Of a DNA stretch of 7,917 bases, positions 1-5,984 are shown piece after piece. The notes beneath the pieces are model-generated. The model worked only from the letters and a program-made list of their open reading frames with translations. It ran no database searches and was not told the origin of the DNA. Numbering within the stretch: position 1 is the stretch's first letter; each line of letters opens with the position of its first letter. Source of the stretch: JBKBII01 sp046299415 (lineage in GTDB: Bacteria; Pseudomonadota; Gammaproteobacteria; Ectothiorhodospirales; Ectothiorhodospiraceae); NCBI GenBank assembly GCA_046299415.1, contig JBKBII010000021.1:1-7917 (forward strand), given 5' to 3'. Position numbers and translations under genes: made by a program.

Positions 1-708
1 CAGCGGCAGAATGCCGACGGTCATGGTCTGCTGCTGCACCAGGCCGGTCGCGGTGGTGTTCTCAATGAAGCCGCGCCACGCCTTCATCCGGACCGGTGAG
101 AGGACGGCCTTGCTGACAGCCGCGAATGCGGCGTCGTCGCCCAGCGCCGTGGCGGCCTTGCGCGCCAGGAGTTCGTCGAACGCGTGTCCTGCCAACGGGC
201 TGCTGTTGAATCCCGGATCGGTCCACATGATGATCGGCTTGCCATCCGGCCCGGTAGTGCGGATGCCTGTCTGCCGGGCGCGAAAGACCTCGCCGCTACG
301 CTTGTCCATGCCAGCGTCGGCCCAGCGCTCGACCACCCGGCCACGGGAGCTGCTCACGCTGAATCCCTCGCGCTGCATCTGTCCATCGCTCAGTGGCCGG
401 ACATCACACCGGCAGTTGTAGCCGTTCGGCGGGTAGATCGATGCCCAGATCGGATCGTCCTTGCGGAACACCTCACCGTGCAATGCGGCGTGCGCTGGCC
501 GGGTGGCAGCATCCATCACTGCCTCGTAGCGGAGGTAAGGAAACCCCTCTGCCTCGGCGTAAATCTGCGCCCGTCCTGCCATGTAGGCCGACTGCAGATT
601 GGTACGGTAGATGGTGGCCAGCCGCCGGGGACTGCCGAGCTGCACGCGTTCGGCGCCGCCTTCTGGATCGACGATAACTTGCCGGCCCCACCATAACCGC
701 ACCGGCAT
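1..708 (-). pseudogene. Mu gpF-like phage head morphogenesis protein, N-terminally truncated, runs off the left edge
   Basis: The minus-strand frame is open from an ATG at 708-706 to the window edge (236 codons). It matches the phage Mu F / head morphogenesis family, a minor head protein of Mu-like phages. Landmarks are WWGR (residues 6-9), SPRRLATIYRTNLQSAYMAGR (26-46, quoted with gaps allowed: SPRR, YRTNLQSAY, MAGR), DDPIW (84-88), YPPNGYNCRCDVRPL (92-106) and WTDPGFN (162-168). The last two blocks are characteristic of the family's C-terminal half. A TGA (714-712) lies in frame two codons before the ATG, and no family-like sequence is seen upstream in any minus frame. The usual N-terminal region ahead of the WWGR block is therefore missing. 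I read this as a decayed prophage remnant; the ATG is probably not a native start. The 3' end lies outside the window. Confidence 0.8.
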
Positions 709-899
709 CGTTCACGCATTCGGGGTCGCTACACCTCACCTTGAAGAGCACAAACCAAGAAACAACGGGCAGCGTCAGGCCCGACCTCGCCGAGGATCGC
801 AACATTCGGCCAGGGTTGAGCGAGCGCAGATGCGGCTGTAGATCATCGCGGACGCGAACACAACAGAGTCGATCGGGCAGGACGCCCGCGAGCCCCCCT

Positions 900-1240
900 C
901 GACCATTGACGGCGTGGCCCCACAACCCGGCCATCATGAGAAGACGCTTCCGCGTCGATGCAAAGGCGATCCGAGCGGGCTGTGAGAGGTTGTCCGCGAG
1001 CCCAGAGCCGAGCGCTCCCCGCTCACCTATTGCTTGGCCATCGCCGTTCCCACCAACCAACGCGACAAGCTGGCGGACGATGTGAGCAGACCGACGATCG
1101 GGTCACACAGGAACGATTGGCTACAACACTTGGCAGCGACCGCGGGCGACGACAAAGCCTAATGGGCCGCTCGGTACAGAATTACCGTTGTGCTCGATCG
1201 AAGGGCAGCCCCGCGACTGACCGCAGCCGAAGCTGGCTAA
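900..1240 (+). pseudogene. Probable frameshifted relic of a Crp/Fnr-family transcriptional regulator (C-terminal half)
   Basis: No single frame is intact, but pieces resembling one common Crp/Fnr subfamily occur in the right order across three plus frames. RRFRVDAKAI (about 942-971) resembles the segment before the dimerisation helix. DDRV followed by TQERLATTLG (about 1093-1134) resembles the first part of the winged helix-turn-helix, usually TQEFLAxMLG. RYRITVVLDRR (about 1172-1204) resembles the C-terminal IRYxRGxITVLDRRGLE block, and is followed by a short tail to TAA at 1238-1240. A TAA also interrupts the last frame just upstream (1160-1162). At least two frameshifts and one stop would be needed. 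The cyclic-nucleotide-like N-terminal domain could not be identified upstream with confidence. This is recognition by eye of short blocks, so it remains tentative; no start can be assigned. Confidence 0.42.
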
Positions 1241-1676
1241 ACGAGGCACCCGCCGCCGGTCCCGGCGCATGACCCAGCCGCATCGACTCGCGAAACCCAT
1301 GTTCGGCGGCTTCGCTCGACTCCGCAAACGTCTCGCCACGCAGAAACATCCAGCCCAATCGATGCGCTGCCCGACCAGAACCTGCCTCGGCCGAACGGCG
1401 ATACCAGAGCGCGGCCTCAAGCAGATCAATCTCACCGTCAAGTCCGCCGTTCTCGAACAATCGAGTCGCCGTTTCCAATTCACCGCGCGGCATGGATTCC
1501 GAAGCAAATCGCGCTTCCAGCGTGCGGCTCTTCGACCGCAGCGGAATCCCAAGACGGTCGGTTTCCGGCACCTCCAGCACTCGCGGCATCGCCTGCCCCG
1601 AAGACCTCAGGCCGGCACCCCCCGTTTCATTCCCCAGATCGCCGAATCCCGGTCGCCGCACATCCGGGAAGGTCAT
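1182..1676 (-). CDS. Short Sel1-like repeat protein
   Basis: This encodes a 164-residue protein starting at ATG 1676 with a purine-rich GAGACGGAA just before it. Residues about 68-103 form a Sel1-like (TPR-related) helical repeat: alanine-rich helices with LFENGGLDG, AALWYRRSAEAG and the start of a second unit, AAHRLGWMFLRGE (103-115). Sel1 repeats mediate protein-protein contacts and carry no enzymatic role of their own. The first about 60 residues are not recognisable, and the C-terminal about 45 have no clear repeat, so the protein may be a diverged or shortened member. It is the last gene of a same-strand group, 21 bp after the small secreted-protein gene. An opposite-strand open frame across the same DNA shows no family features and was not chosen. 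Confidence 0.55.
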   Translation of the reverse strand: MTFPDVRRPGFGDLGNETGGAGLRSSGQAMPRVLEVPETDRLGIPLRSKSRTLEARFASESMPRGELETATRLFENGGLDGEIDLLEAALWYRRSAEAGSGRAAHRLGWMFLRGETFAESSEAAEHGFRESMRLGHAPGPAAGASFSQLRLRSVAGLPFDRAQR

Positions 1677-1697
1677 TTCCGTCTCAGGAAAAGACGA

Positions 1698-1889
1698 TTA
1701 GTGCTTGCCGGAAACCGGCGGGGTCACGTCACTGCTGGAACTCCACATCGGCAGGCCATCGACCTCCGCCCCGGCAATGCGCCCATCGGCCGAGGCCTCT
1801 GCCCCGAGGCCCAGCAGCAGCCACACCAGACCAAGCGTGCAACGCAGTAACCCATTACCCCGGTCGACCACGAACTTCTGGTCTGCCAT
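1698..1889 (-). CDS. Small hypothetical protein with apparent N-terminal signal peptide
   Basis: This encodes a 63-residue protein starting at ATG 1889, only 7 bp after the stop of the upstream interrupted gene, with GAGAAG ahead of it. Residues 13-31 are hydrophobic (LLRCTLGLVWLLLGLG), followed by small residues EASA-DG that would suit signal peptidase I cleavage. The mature part would be under 30 residues and ends in DVTPPVSGKH. The cysteine at 17 lies inside the hydrophobic core and does not form a lipobox. I do not recognise the family. Its tight packing between two same-strand genes supports it as a real coding unit. The longer open frame reaching to 2108 is an extension through the neighbouring gene and was rejected. 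Confidence 0.5.
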   Translation of the reverse strand: MADQKFVVDRGNGLLRCTLGLVWLLLGLGAEASADGRIAGAEVDGLPMWSSSSDVTPPVSGKH

Positions 1890-1896
1890 GGGCTTC

Positions 1897-2223
1897 TCAG
1901 CGATCACCGCGAACCTGCCGCAGCAACCCAGCGAGCCGGGCCTGATCGTCCGCAGGCAAAATCTGCCGCAAGACCGGATGCAACACACCCAGTTCACCGC
2001 TGCAGACCGGCACCGTGAAGATCCGCGCCTGGCGGTGCAGGGGTCGCGCGTACTGACTCGCCTGTATCGATCGATCCCGAAGATCCTACAACACCACCGA
2101 AGGCCCATCGGCGAGAACGTCGATCCACTCGACGCGACGCCCTTCGACCGTCCCCCGCAGCCCGATGAAACGGCCCAATTCTTCCATCAGTGCAAGCGCC
2201 GACCCAGCGACCGTTGACACCAT
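1897..2223 (-). pseudogene. Conserved-looking hypothetical gene interrupted by an in-frame TAG
   Basis: ATG at 2223 follows a strong ribosome binding site, GGAGGGG at 2229-2235, five bases upstream. The frame encodes 45 residues (ending EWIDVLADGPSVVL) and meets TAG at 2088-2086. The same frame then continues without a stop for another 62 codons (DLRDRSIQASQYARPLHRQ onwards, then FTVPV and LHPVLRQILP) to TGA at 1899-1897. Both halves look like protein of one style, and a single CAG-to-TAG change would restore a 108-residue product. No ATG opens the second half. The family is not one I can name. It heads a three-gene minus-strand group with the secreted peptide and Sel1 genes. The alternative is that only the 45-residue peptide is made. 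Confidence 0.45.
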
Positions 2224-2228
2224 GCGCA

Positions 2229-2235
2229 CCCCTCC
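2229..2235 (-). promoter_or_regulatory. Strong Shine-Dalgarno for the interrupted hypothetical gene
   Basis: GGAGGGG lies five bases before ATG 2223. It fixes that start over the earlier in-frame ATG at 2307, which has no comparable site. Confidence 0.55.
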
Positions 2236-2401
2236 GGCTTCCGGATCCGACCGGGTGATCGGATTGCGCCGATCCAGCAACCTGCATGCAGCGCATCCAA
2301 TCCACACACGGGAACCGACCCGACTGCGCCATCACCGGCGTGCCAAGAGCCTGCACGCGAACCTGCACCCGTCTCGCGTCGAACTCGTCCTCTCAGCCCG
2401 G

Positions 2402-2407
2402 TATACC
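2402..2407 (+). promoter_or_regulatory. Possible -10 element for the tRNA-Arg gene
   Basis: TATACC sits about ten bases before the mature tRNA 5' end. A weak -35 candidate, TCGAAC, lies at 2379-2384 with 17 bp spacing and matches only three of six consensus bases. The placement fits a short tRNA leader, but the match is modest. Confidence 0.3.
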
Positions 2408-2416
2408 GATCGCCGC

Positions 2417-2493
2417 GTCCCCGTAGCTCAGCAGGATAGAGCAGCCCCCTCCTAAGGGGCAGGTCGCAGGTTCGACTCCTGCCGGGGACACCA
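2417..2493 (+). tRNA. tRNA-Arg, anticodon CCT
   Basis: A full cloverleaf can be drawn. The acceptor stem GTCCCCG (2417-2423) pairs with CGGGGAC (2483-2489). The D arm uses GCTC/GAGC. The anticodon stem GCCCC/GGGGC encloses the loop CTCCTAA with anticodon CCT, which reads AGG arginine codons. The T arm GCAGG/CCTGC has loop TTCGACT. The discriminator is A and CCA is encoded (2491-2493). The tRNA is 77 nt long. A T-run follows directly. No second copy of its 3' half, as would mark an integration att site, was noticed in the window. Confidence 0.95.
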
Positions 2494-2813
2494 TTTTCGA
2501 GTAGCCGCAGGATGCCCCGCATCGCGATCGCGGATCGTTCCATCCCTCCGCCGCCCACGCCGCGCCACCGCGGTGGCACATTGGCCGTAACCGCGAGGCA
2601 CAGCACGCATGGATGTCCTTTCGAGCGCGCTGGTCAGGCGGCCACCGAAAGGCTCATCATCGGGATCATGGATGGCGGCTTCGCGCTTTCAAGAGCTGAC
2701 AAGGCTGCCGGGACCGAGTCCGGGTCGTTTGGTTAACGCTTGGCGAGATACATCCGGGCCGCTGCGCATTGCAGCAGCCTGCCATAGCCCTCGAACCGGG
2801 ATCCTTGCGCGGT
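2494..2813. other. Region without a convincing gene between tRNA-Arg and hvfC
   Basis: Open frames here are short and resemble no family I know. Visible structures are a 10-bp palindrome CGCGATCGCG (2523-2532), a perfect 14-bp palindrome (2564-2577) and an imperfect 9-bp stem (2757-2779, one mismatch, loop GCATT) about 35 bp past the hvfC stop. That last hairpin could help end hvf transcription, but it has no U-tract on the minus strand. Confidence 0.5.
2564..2577. repeat. Perfect 14-bp palindrome
   Basis: GCCACCGCGGTGGC reads the same on both strands. It lies 70 bp downstream of the tRNA in a gene-free stretch. It has no loop, so a protein-binding or recombination site is as plausible as a hairpin. 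It may be chance in GC-rich DNA. Confidence 0.5.
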
Positions 2814-3731
2814 TTATCGGCATGCCGCCGGCTCCGGGTCCGCGCACAACGTGCCGAGAATAACCCCGCTGTGCTGCCACTGGCGAACCAGCACACGCGC
2901 CGACGCCCACAGCTCTGAGGACTCCGGGTTCAGCCCGAGATCGCGCAACACCGAGCGCAGCAACGAGTCCAATGCGTCTGGTGCCTGTTGCAGCTGCCAA
3001 AGCAACGCCGCCGACAATGGATTCAGGTCAACGAAGTGCATCTTGTCGTGGCCATCGCGATACAGCATTAGGTAGGTCGGTGGTCCGTCCGCCTGCCGTG
3101 GCTGAAACGTCGGAGAAATCCGCTGCACCGGGAACTCGTACGCCGGTAGCCGCAGCGACGGTGCGAGAACGGCCACGCCTTGCCATGGGTCGCCTTCACG
3201 GTCATGCGCCGGCACACTGGAAAACTCTCCAAATGCGACGTCCAGTTCCGCGCGTTCGTAGTGCAGTAACTCTGCCAGAAACGCGGGCCACCTCGCGCCG
3301 GGGGCATGGGATGTCGCTGCCGACCGCGTGACCGGCCCTGCCCCGACCGAGTCCGCGGGCGCGGTATCGGCCAAGGCCTGCGCCTGGTCGGAAACCCAGG
3401 TCACGAACTCCTCTCCGATCCGGTGAAAATACGGAGTGTGAGCGGCGTGTTCCGCGTAGAAACGATCCACCAAGGAATGGAAAGCCGACTTTCCCAGAAC
3501 TCGTTCCGTTACGGGAAATGCCCCCGCGAGCAGCGATCGGACGTTGTTTCGGAATAAACGCCGGTAGATCGCAAGGCGTCGATCCTCGATGCCTTCCGGT
3601 GGTGGGTTGCGAATCGGGTCACGCAGGTGCGCAGCCAAGGCAGCCTGAGGATCCGCCGGGCGGCCATTCGATCGCACAGGTCCAGATGCGGCGGCTGGCG
3701 GTTGACCCGCGTCCCCGGTCATAGCCGTCAT
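2814..3731 (-). CDS. hvfC: HvfC-like (DUF2063) RiPP modification partner protein
   Basis: This encodes 305 residues. The family partners a DUF692/MNIO oxidase and is thought to present the precursor peptide to it; the DUF2063 domain was formerly annotated as putative DNA-binding. Residues about 29-113 form the N-terminal helical domain (AALAAHLRDP, RLAIYRRLFRNNV, LLAGAFPVTERVLG, YFHRIGEEFVTWV). Residues about 115-147 are an alanine-rich, low-complexity linker. From 148 the C-terminal domain begins with FLAELLHYERAELDVAF (151-167) and ends with VRQWQHSGVILG (282-293). The ATG (3731-3729) overlaps the hvfB stop as ATGA, so translation is probably coupled to hvfB. A second ATG three codons later is an alternative start. 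It is the last gene of the operon. Cytoplasmic, with no signal peptide. Confidence 0.88.
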   Translation of the reverse strand: MTAMTGDAGQPPAAASGPVRSNGRPADPQAALAAHLRDPIRNPPPEGIEDRRLAIYRRLFRNNVRSLLAGAFPVTERVLGKSAFHSLVDRFYAEHAAHTPYFHRIGEEFVTWVSDQAQALADTAPADSVGAGPVTRSAATSHAPGARWPAFLAELLHYERAELDVAFGEFSSVPAHDREGDPWQGVAVLAPSLRLPAYEFPVQRISPTFQPRQADGPPTYLMLYRDGHDKMHFVDLNPLSAALLWQLQQAPDALDSLLRSVLRDLGLNPESSELWASARVLVRQWQHSGVILGTLCADPEPAACR

Positions 3732-4714
3732 GAAAGTGTCTCGCGATGTTTCCGTTCGGGGTTGAACACCGCGCCACTCGGTCTCGTTTGGCTCATCTGG
3801 TGGCTCACACGCGGGCGTTCGGGGTACGACGCCTGCATGCTCGCCACACGGGTGACTTCGCCGAGCAACTCGTCCAGTGGCGGGAAGTTGAAATCGCGTT
3901 CGAGCAGCGTAGGCACCGGCCCAAGACGCTGATAGACGACGTCCAACAACGCCCAGGCATCGTCGTCTACCGGCTGCCCATGCGTATCGACCCGCAGATC
4001 AGGGGCTTCGACATCATGGCCGGCAAGATGCAGATAGCGAACTCGCTCCAGCGGCATCGCATCGAGAAAGTCGAGCGGCCGGTAGGCGTGATTGATCGAG
4101 TTGACGATGATGTTGTTGACGTCGAGCAACAGATCGCAATCGGCCTCCTCGACGACCGCACGGAGGAAGGTCGCTTCGTCGAACTCGCCGCCCAGTGGCG
4201 CGTAGTAGGAGACATTCTCGACGGCCATACGTCGCTCCAGGCGCTCCTGAACTTCGCGGATCCGCCCTGCAACGTGACGGACGGTTGTTTCGGTAAAAGG
4301 CAGAGGCATCAGGTCGTACAAATGGCCCACAGCATCGCCACAGGCCGAAAGATGTTCGCTGTAATCAGCGATGGAATGACGATCTAGAAATGTTTTGAGA
4401 TCAGTCAGAAACTCGCGATCCAGTGGACGCGGGCCTCCAAGATCAAGAGAAAGTCCATGCGTTACAAAGGCATGGCGCTCGGTGTATTCGCGGAATTGAC
4501 GTCCCAGTCGACCAGCCAGGTGCATCCAGTTTTCCGGCGCGACCTCAAAAAATGCCGGAAAAGACGCTGGAGCGCCGGAGGGCATCTCGCCCTCCACGCT
4601 CCAGCGTTCGGACAGGGGGCGCAACAAGGCACGCCGCAACCCCAATCCGGCACCCTGCACCTGCGCCCACGACGAAGTCGTTGCGGGGTTTGATGAAGAG
4701 TCGCGGATCGGCAT
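3728..4714 (-). CDS. hvfB: HvfB-like DUF692 multinuclear non-heme iron oxidase (MNIO)
   Basis: This encodes 328 residues. Enzymes of this family (MbnB, HvfB, BufB) use an iron cluster and oxygen to convert peptide cysteines; HvfB makes oxazolone/thioamide groups on EGKCG peptides. Family blocks in order are GAGLGLRRALL (21-31), APENWM (59-64), HGLSLDLGG (86-94), YSEHLS (118-123), AVENVSYY (164-171), LLLDVNNIIVNSINH (195-209), LHLAGHD (228-234), DTHG (243-246) and LLERDFNFP (270-278). Likely metal ligands are H86, E120, H121, E166, D198, H209, H233 or H229, D243, H245 and E272. The full set appears present, arguing for activity. The start at 4714 lies one base after the hvfA stop (TAATATG) with no good ribosome site of its own, so translational coupling is likely. 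The frame is open for 86 more codons upstream, but that part is only hvfA read out of frame (alanine- and serine-rich). Confidence 0.92.
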   Translation of the reverse strand: MPIRDSSSNPATTSSWAQVQGAGLGLRRALLRPLSERWSVEGEMPSGAPASFPAFFEVAPENWMHLAGRLGRQFREYTERHAFVTHGLSLDLGGPRPLDREFLTDLKTFLDRHSIADYSEHLSACGDAVGHLYDLMPLPFTETTVRHVAGRIREVQERLERRMAVENVSYYAPLGGEFDEATFLRAVVEEADCDLLLDVNNIIVNSINHAYRPLDFLDAMPLERVRYLHLAGHDVEAPDLRVDTHGQPVDDDAWALLDVVYQRLGPVPTLLERDFNFPPLDELLGEVTRVASMQASYPERPRVSHQMSQTRPSGAVFNPERKHRETLS

Positions 4715-4715
4715 A

Positions 4716-5015
4716 TTAATTACCGCACTTGCCTTCGCCGCACTTGCCTTCACTGCTCTTGGTGTCGGCATCGGCGCCGCCGCACTTGCCTTCACCGCAC
4801 TTGCCTTCGCTGCTCTTGGTGTCGGCATCGGCGCCGCCGCACTTACCTTCACCGCACTTGCCTTCCGCAAGCTGCAGAGCCGCACTACCGCTGACCTGAT
4901 AACCCGCGCCGAGATCAGCCGCAGCGAAGGCCGGTGCTGCGCCCATCGCAAAGCCGATGGCAACCGTGCCAAGGGCAGCGGTCAGGGTCTTGCGTTCAAA
5001 CAGTTCGTTCTTCAT
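4716..5015 (-). CDS. hvfA: HvfA-like precursor peptide of a copper-binding RiPP, six EGKCG motifs
   Basis: This encodes 99 residues. Residues 1-32 form a signal peptide: charged start, hydrophobic core ALGTVAIGFAMGAAPAFA, cleavage probably after AFA. Residues 33-50 are a spacer. Residues 51-98 are three tandem EGKCGEGKCG pairs (51-60, 70-79, 89-98) separated by two identical GADADTKSS linkers. The six cysteines lie only in EGKCG motifs, the sites that HvfB-type enzymes convert to oxazolone/thioamide copper ligands in Haemophilus. The mature product should therefore be a secreted or periplasmic copper-binding peptide; the modification is inferred, not seen. AGGAG (5022-5026) lies six bases before the ATG. 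The gene is directly followed by the oxidase gene and preceded, 72 bp away, by hvfX. Confidence 0.92.
   Translation of the reverse strand: MKNELFERKTLTAALGTVAIGFAMGAAPAFAAADLGAGYQVSGSAALQLAEGKCGEGKCGGADADTKSSEGKCGEGKCGGADADTKSSEGKCGEGKCGN
4722..4865 (-). repeat. 57-bp in-frame tandem repeat within hvfA (about 2.5 copies)
   Basis: The units lie at 4865-4809, 4808-4752 and, as a partial 30-bp copy, 4751-4722. Each full unit encodes one EGKCGEGKCG pair plus the linker. The copies differ at only a few third-codon positions (GGT/GGC in glycines, AGC/AGT in the last linker serine), so all changes are silent. This indicates recent duplication or repeat exchange with selection on the protein. Confidence 0.88.
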
Positions 5016-5021
5016 GGGTCA

Positions 5022-5026
5022 CTCCT
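5022..5026 (-). promoter_or_regulatory. Ribosome binding site of hvfA
   Basis: AGGAG lies six bases before ATG 5015. It is much better than anything before hvfB, which fits high precursor expression relative to the enzyme. Confidence 0.7.
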
Positions 5027-5035
5027 GGGTTTTGT

Positions 5036-5050
5036 AGATTGATTCAATCT
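5036..5050. promoter_or_regulatory. Perfect 15-bp palindrome in the hvfX-hvfA gap, possible operator or mRNA hairpin
   Basis: AGATTGATTCAATCT has perfect 7-bp arms (AGATTGA/TCAATCT) around a single central base. It lies 20 bp before the hvfA ATG and just ahead of its ribosome site. The AT-rich arms stand out from the GC-rich surroundings. With only one base between the arms, a dimeric protein site is likelier than an RNA hairpin. The half-site sequence GATTGA also occurs on the minus strand just before hvfX (within 5714-5719). Confidence 0.4.
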
Positions 5051-5087
5051 GGGAATGGCTCTCTGGCCGGTGTAGTTTCGACGCAGA

Positions 5088-5699
5088 CTACGCCTTGGAT
5101 TCAAGCCAGCGTCGGGCGTAGAAATCGACACTGACGTAGCGTCCGGCGCCCCAGAAGAAGAGCACCAGCAGCATGACGAAATACGTTGCGGCAATCTCGA
5201 TGCCATTGTTCAGCACGACAAAAGAGCCATGTTCGGTAAGCCAAGCGTAGTTGCCGTGCTCCTGCAATATCTCCTTGGCACGATCCAGACGGGTCGCTGC
5301 CGCTTGAGCATCGTCGCAGGCAAACAGACAGAACGTCGGATCGGCAATCAGTTGCCATCCATTTTTCCAATGTACGGCCAATGCAGCCACCAGCATCGTG
5401 ATCATCAATGGAATGGCGAACCATCGCAGCGCTGCGCCAAATGCCAGAGCGATCGCCCCAAGCACTTCGGCGTAAGCCGCGAGCAGCGTCATCAGCCATG
5501 GCAGAGGCAACCCGAGGCCCCAGTCGGCATTACCGAACCACGCGACCGTGTTGGCATCGGGGGCCAAACCGTCCAGCTTGGTGGTACCCGCGATCCAAAA
5601 CACCGGCGCGAGGTACAAACGCAGCGCTAGCGGCGCGAGGAAATCGACCGATCGCGATCGATCGAGCCATCCGAGAACCACCCGCCCCATACGTTTCAT
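5088..5699 (-). CDS. hvfX: HvfX/DoxX-family membrane protein of the RiPP operon
   Basis: This encodes a 203-residue integral membrane protein of the DoxX type that accompanies hvfABC genes and is annotated as a copper-binding RiPP maturation protein of unknown reaction. Hydrophobic segments are seen at about 20-40 (LALRLYLAPVFWIAG), 66-88, 92-109 and 167-186. The DoxX signature region shows in RLYLAPVFWIAGTTKLDG near the N-terminus. The loop AVHWKNGWQLIAD (108-120) is typical of this branch, as is a soluble segment at about 125-160 that contains both of the protein's cysteines (C124 and C128). GGGGAG (5706-5711) lies six bases before ATG 5699. It is the first gene of the operon here and carries the promoter-proximal position. 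Its role, whether export, maturation or electron transfer, is not known. Confidence 0.82.
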   Translation of the reverse strand: MKRMGRVVLGWLDRSRSVDFLAPLALRLYLAPVFWIAGTTKLDGLAPDANTVAWFGNADWGLGLPLPWLMTLLAAYAEVLGAIALAFGAALRWFAIPLMITMLVAALAVHWKNGWQLIADPTFCLFACDDAQAAATRLDRAKEILQEHGNYAWLTEHGSFVVLNNGIEIAATYFVMLLVLFFWGAGRYVSVDFYARRWLESKA

Positions 5700-5984
5700 G
5701 CTTTACTCCCCATATCAATCGTTTGCCGCGTGTCAGAGGTCTGGCTTGTTGATGTGAGATCAGTTTAGGTGTCGGCGACCTTGACGACCGCTCCGCGCGT
5801 CCGGAATTCGGGTCTGATCGTCCACAACCTTCCAGCGCGCTGCGCCGGCAAACCCGAAAACCGGTGGCTTCGTGTTCTGGGCTCCTTTGCCGGGTTACCT
5901 GGCTCGGACGGTTTGATACCGGTCGCTACAGATCTCCAACTTCGCAGGCCCCGTTTGCGCATCTCGGTAGAACAGGAGCCCCTG
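5700..5984. other. Divergent intergenic region between hvfX and the AraC-type regulator
   Basis: This 285-bp stretch must carry both the hvf operon promoter (minus) and the regulator promoter (plus). No convincing -35/-10 pair could be picked by eye on either strand. The 70 bp next to hvfX are more AT-rich (ATATCAATCG, TTGTTGATG) than the rest. A frame continuous with the regulator extends back to 5769, but it lacks family-like sequence and was treated as non-coding. AGGAG at 5974-5978 is the regulator's ribosome site. Confidence 0.55.

Noticed and set aside
473..1060. 195-codon minus-strand open frame
   Set aside because: It overlaps the gpF-like gene in another frame, has no recognisable domain, and runs antisense to the Crp/Fnr-like blocks.
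1269..1850. 193-codon plus-strand open frame
   Set aside because: It is antisense to the Sel1 and small secreted-protein genes, is arginine/proline-rich without any family motif, and is typical of GC-rich shadow frames.
2417..2493. tRNA-Arg as a phage attachment site
   Set aside because: No direct repeat of the tRNA 3' end and no integrase were seen in the window.
2512..2736. 74-codon plus-strand frame after the tRNA
   Set aside because: No ribosome site, no recognisable motif, and composition like non-coding GC-rich DNA.
2757..2779. Imperfect hairpin after hvfC as an intrinsic terminator
   Set aside because: It has one mismatch in the stem and no U-tract on the minus strand, so it is only mentioned in the intergenic entry.
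4722..4865. Regular repeat that could suggest a CRISPR array
   Set aside because: The units are in frame inside a secreted peptide gene, directly adjacent without variable spacers, and encode EGKCG motifs.
4716..5015. Cysteine-rich repeats as a metallothionein or zinc finger
   Set aside because: The exact EGKCG motif, the signal peptide and the adjacent DUF692/DUF2063 genes point to an HvfA-type RiPP precursor.
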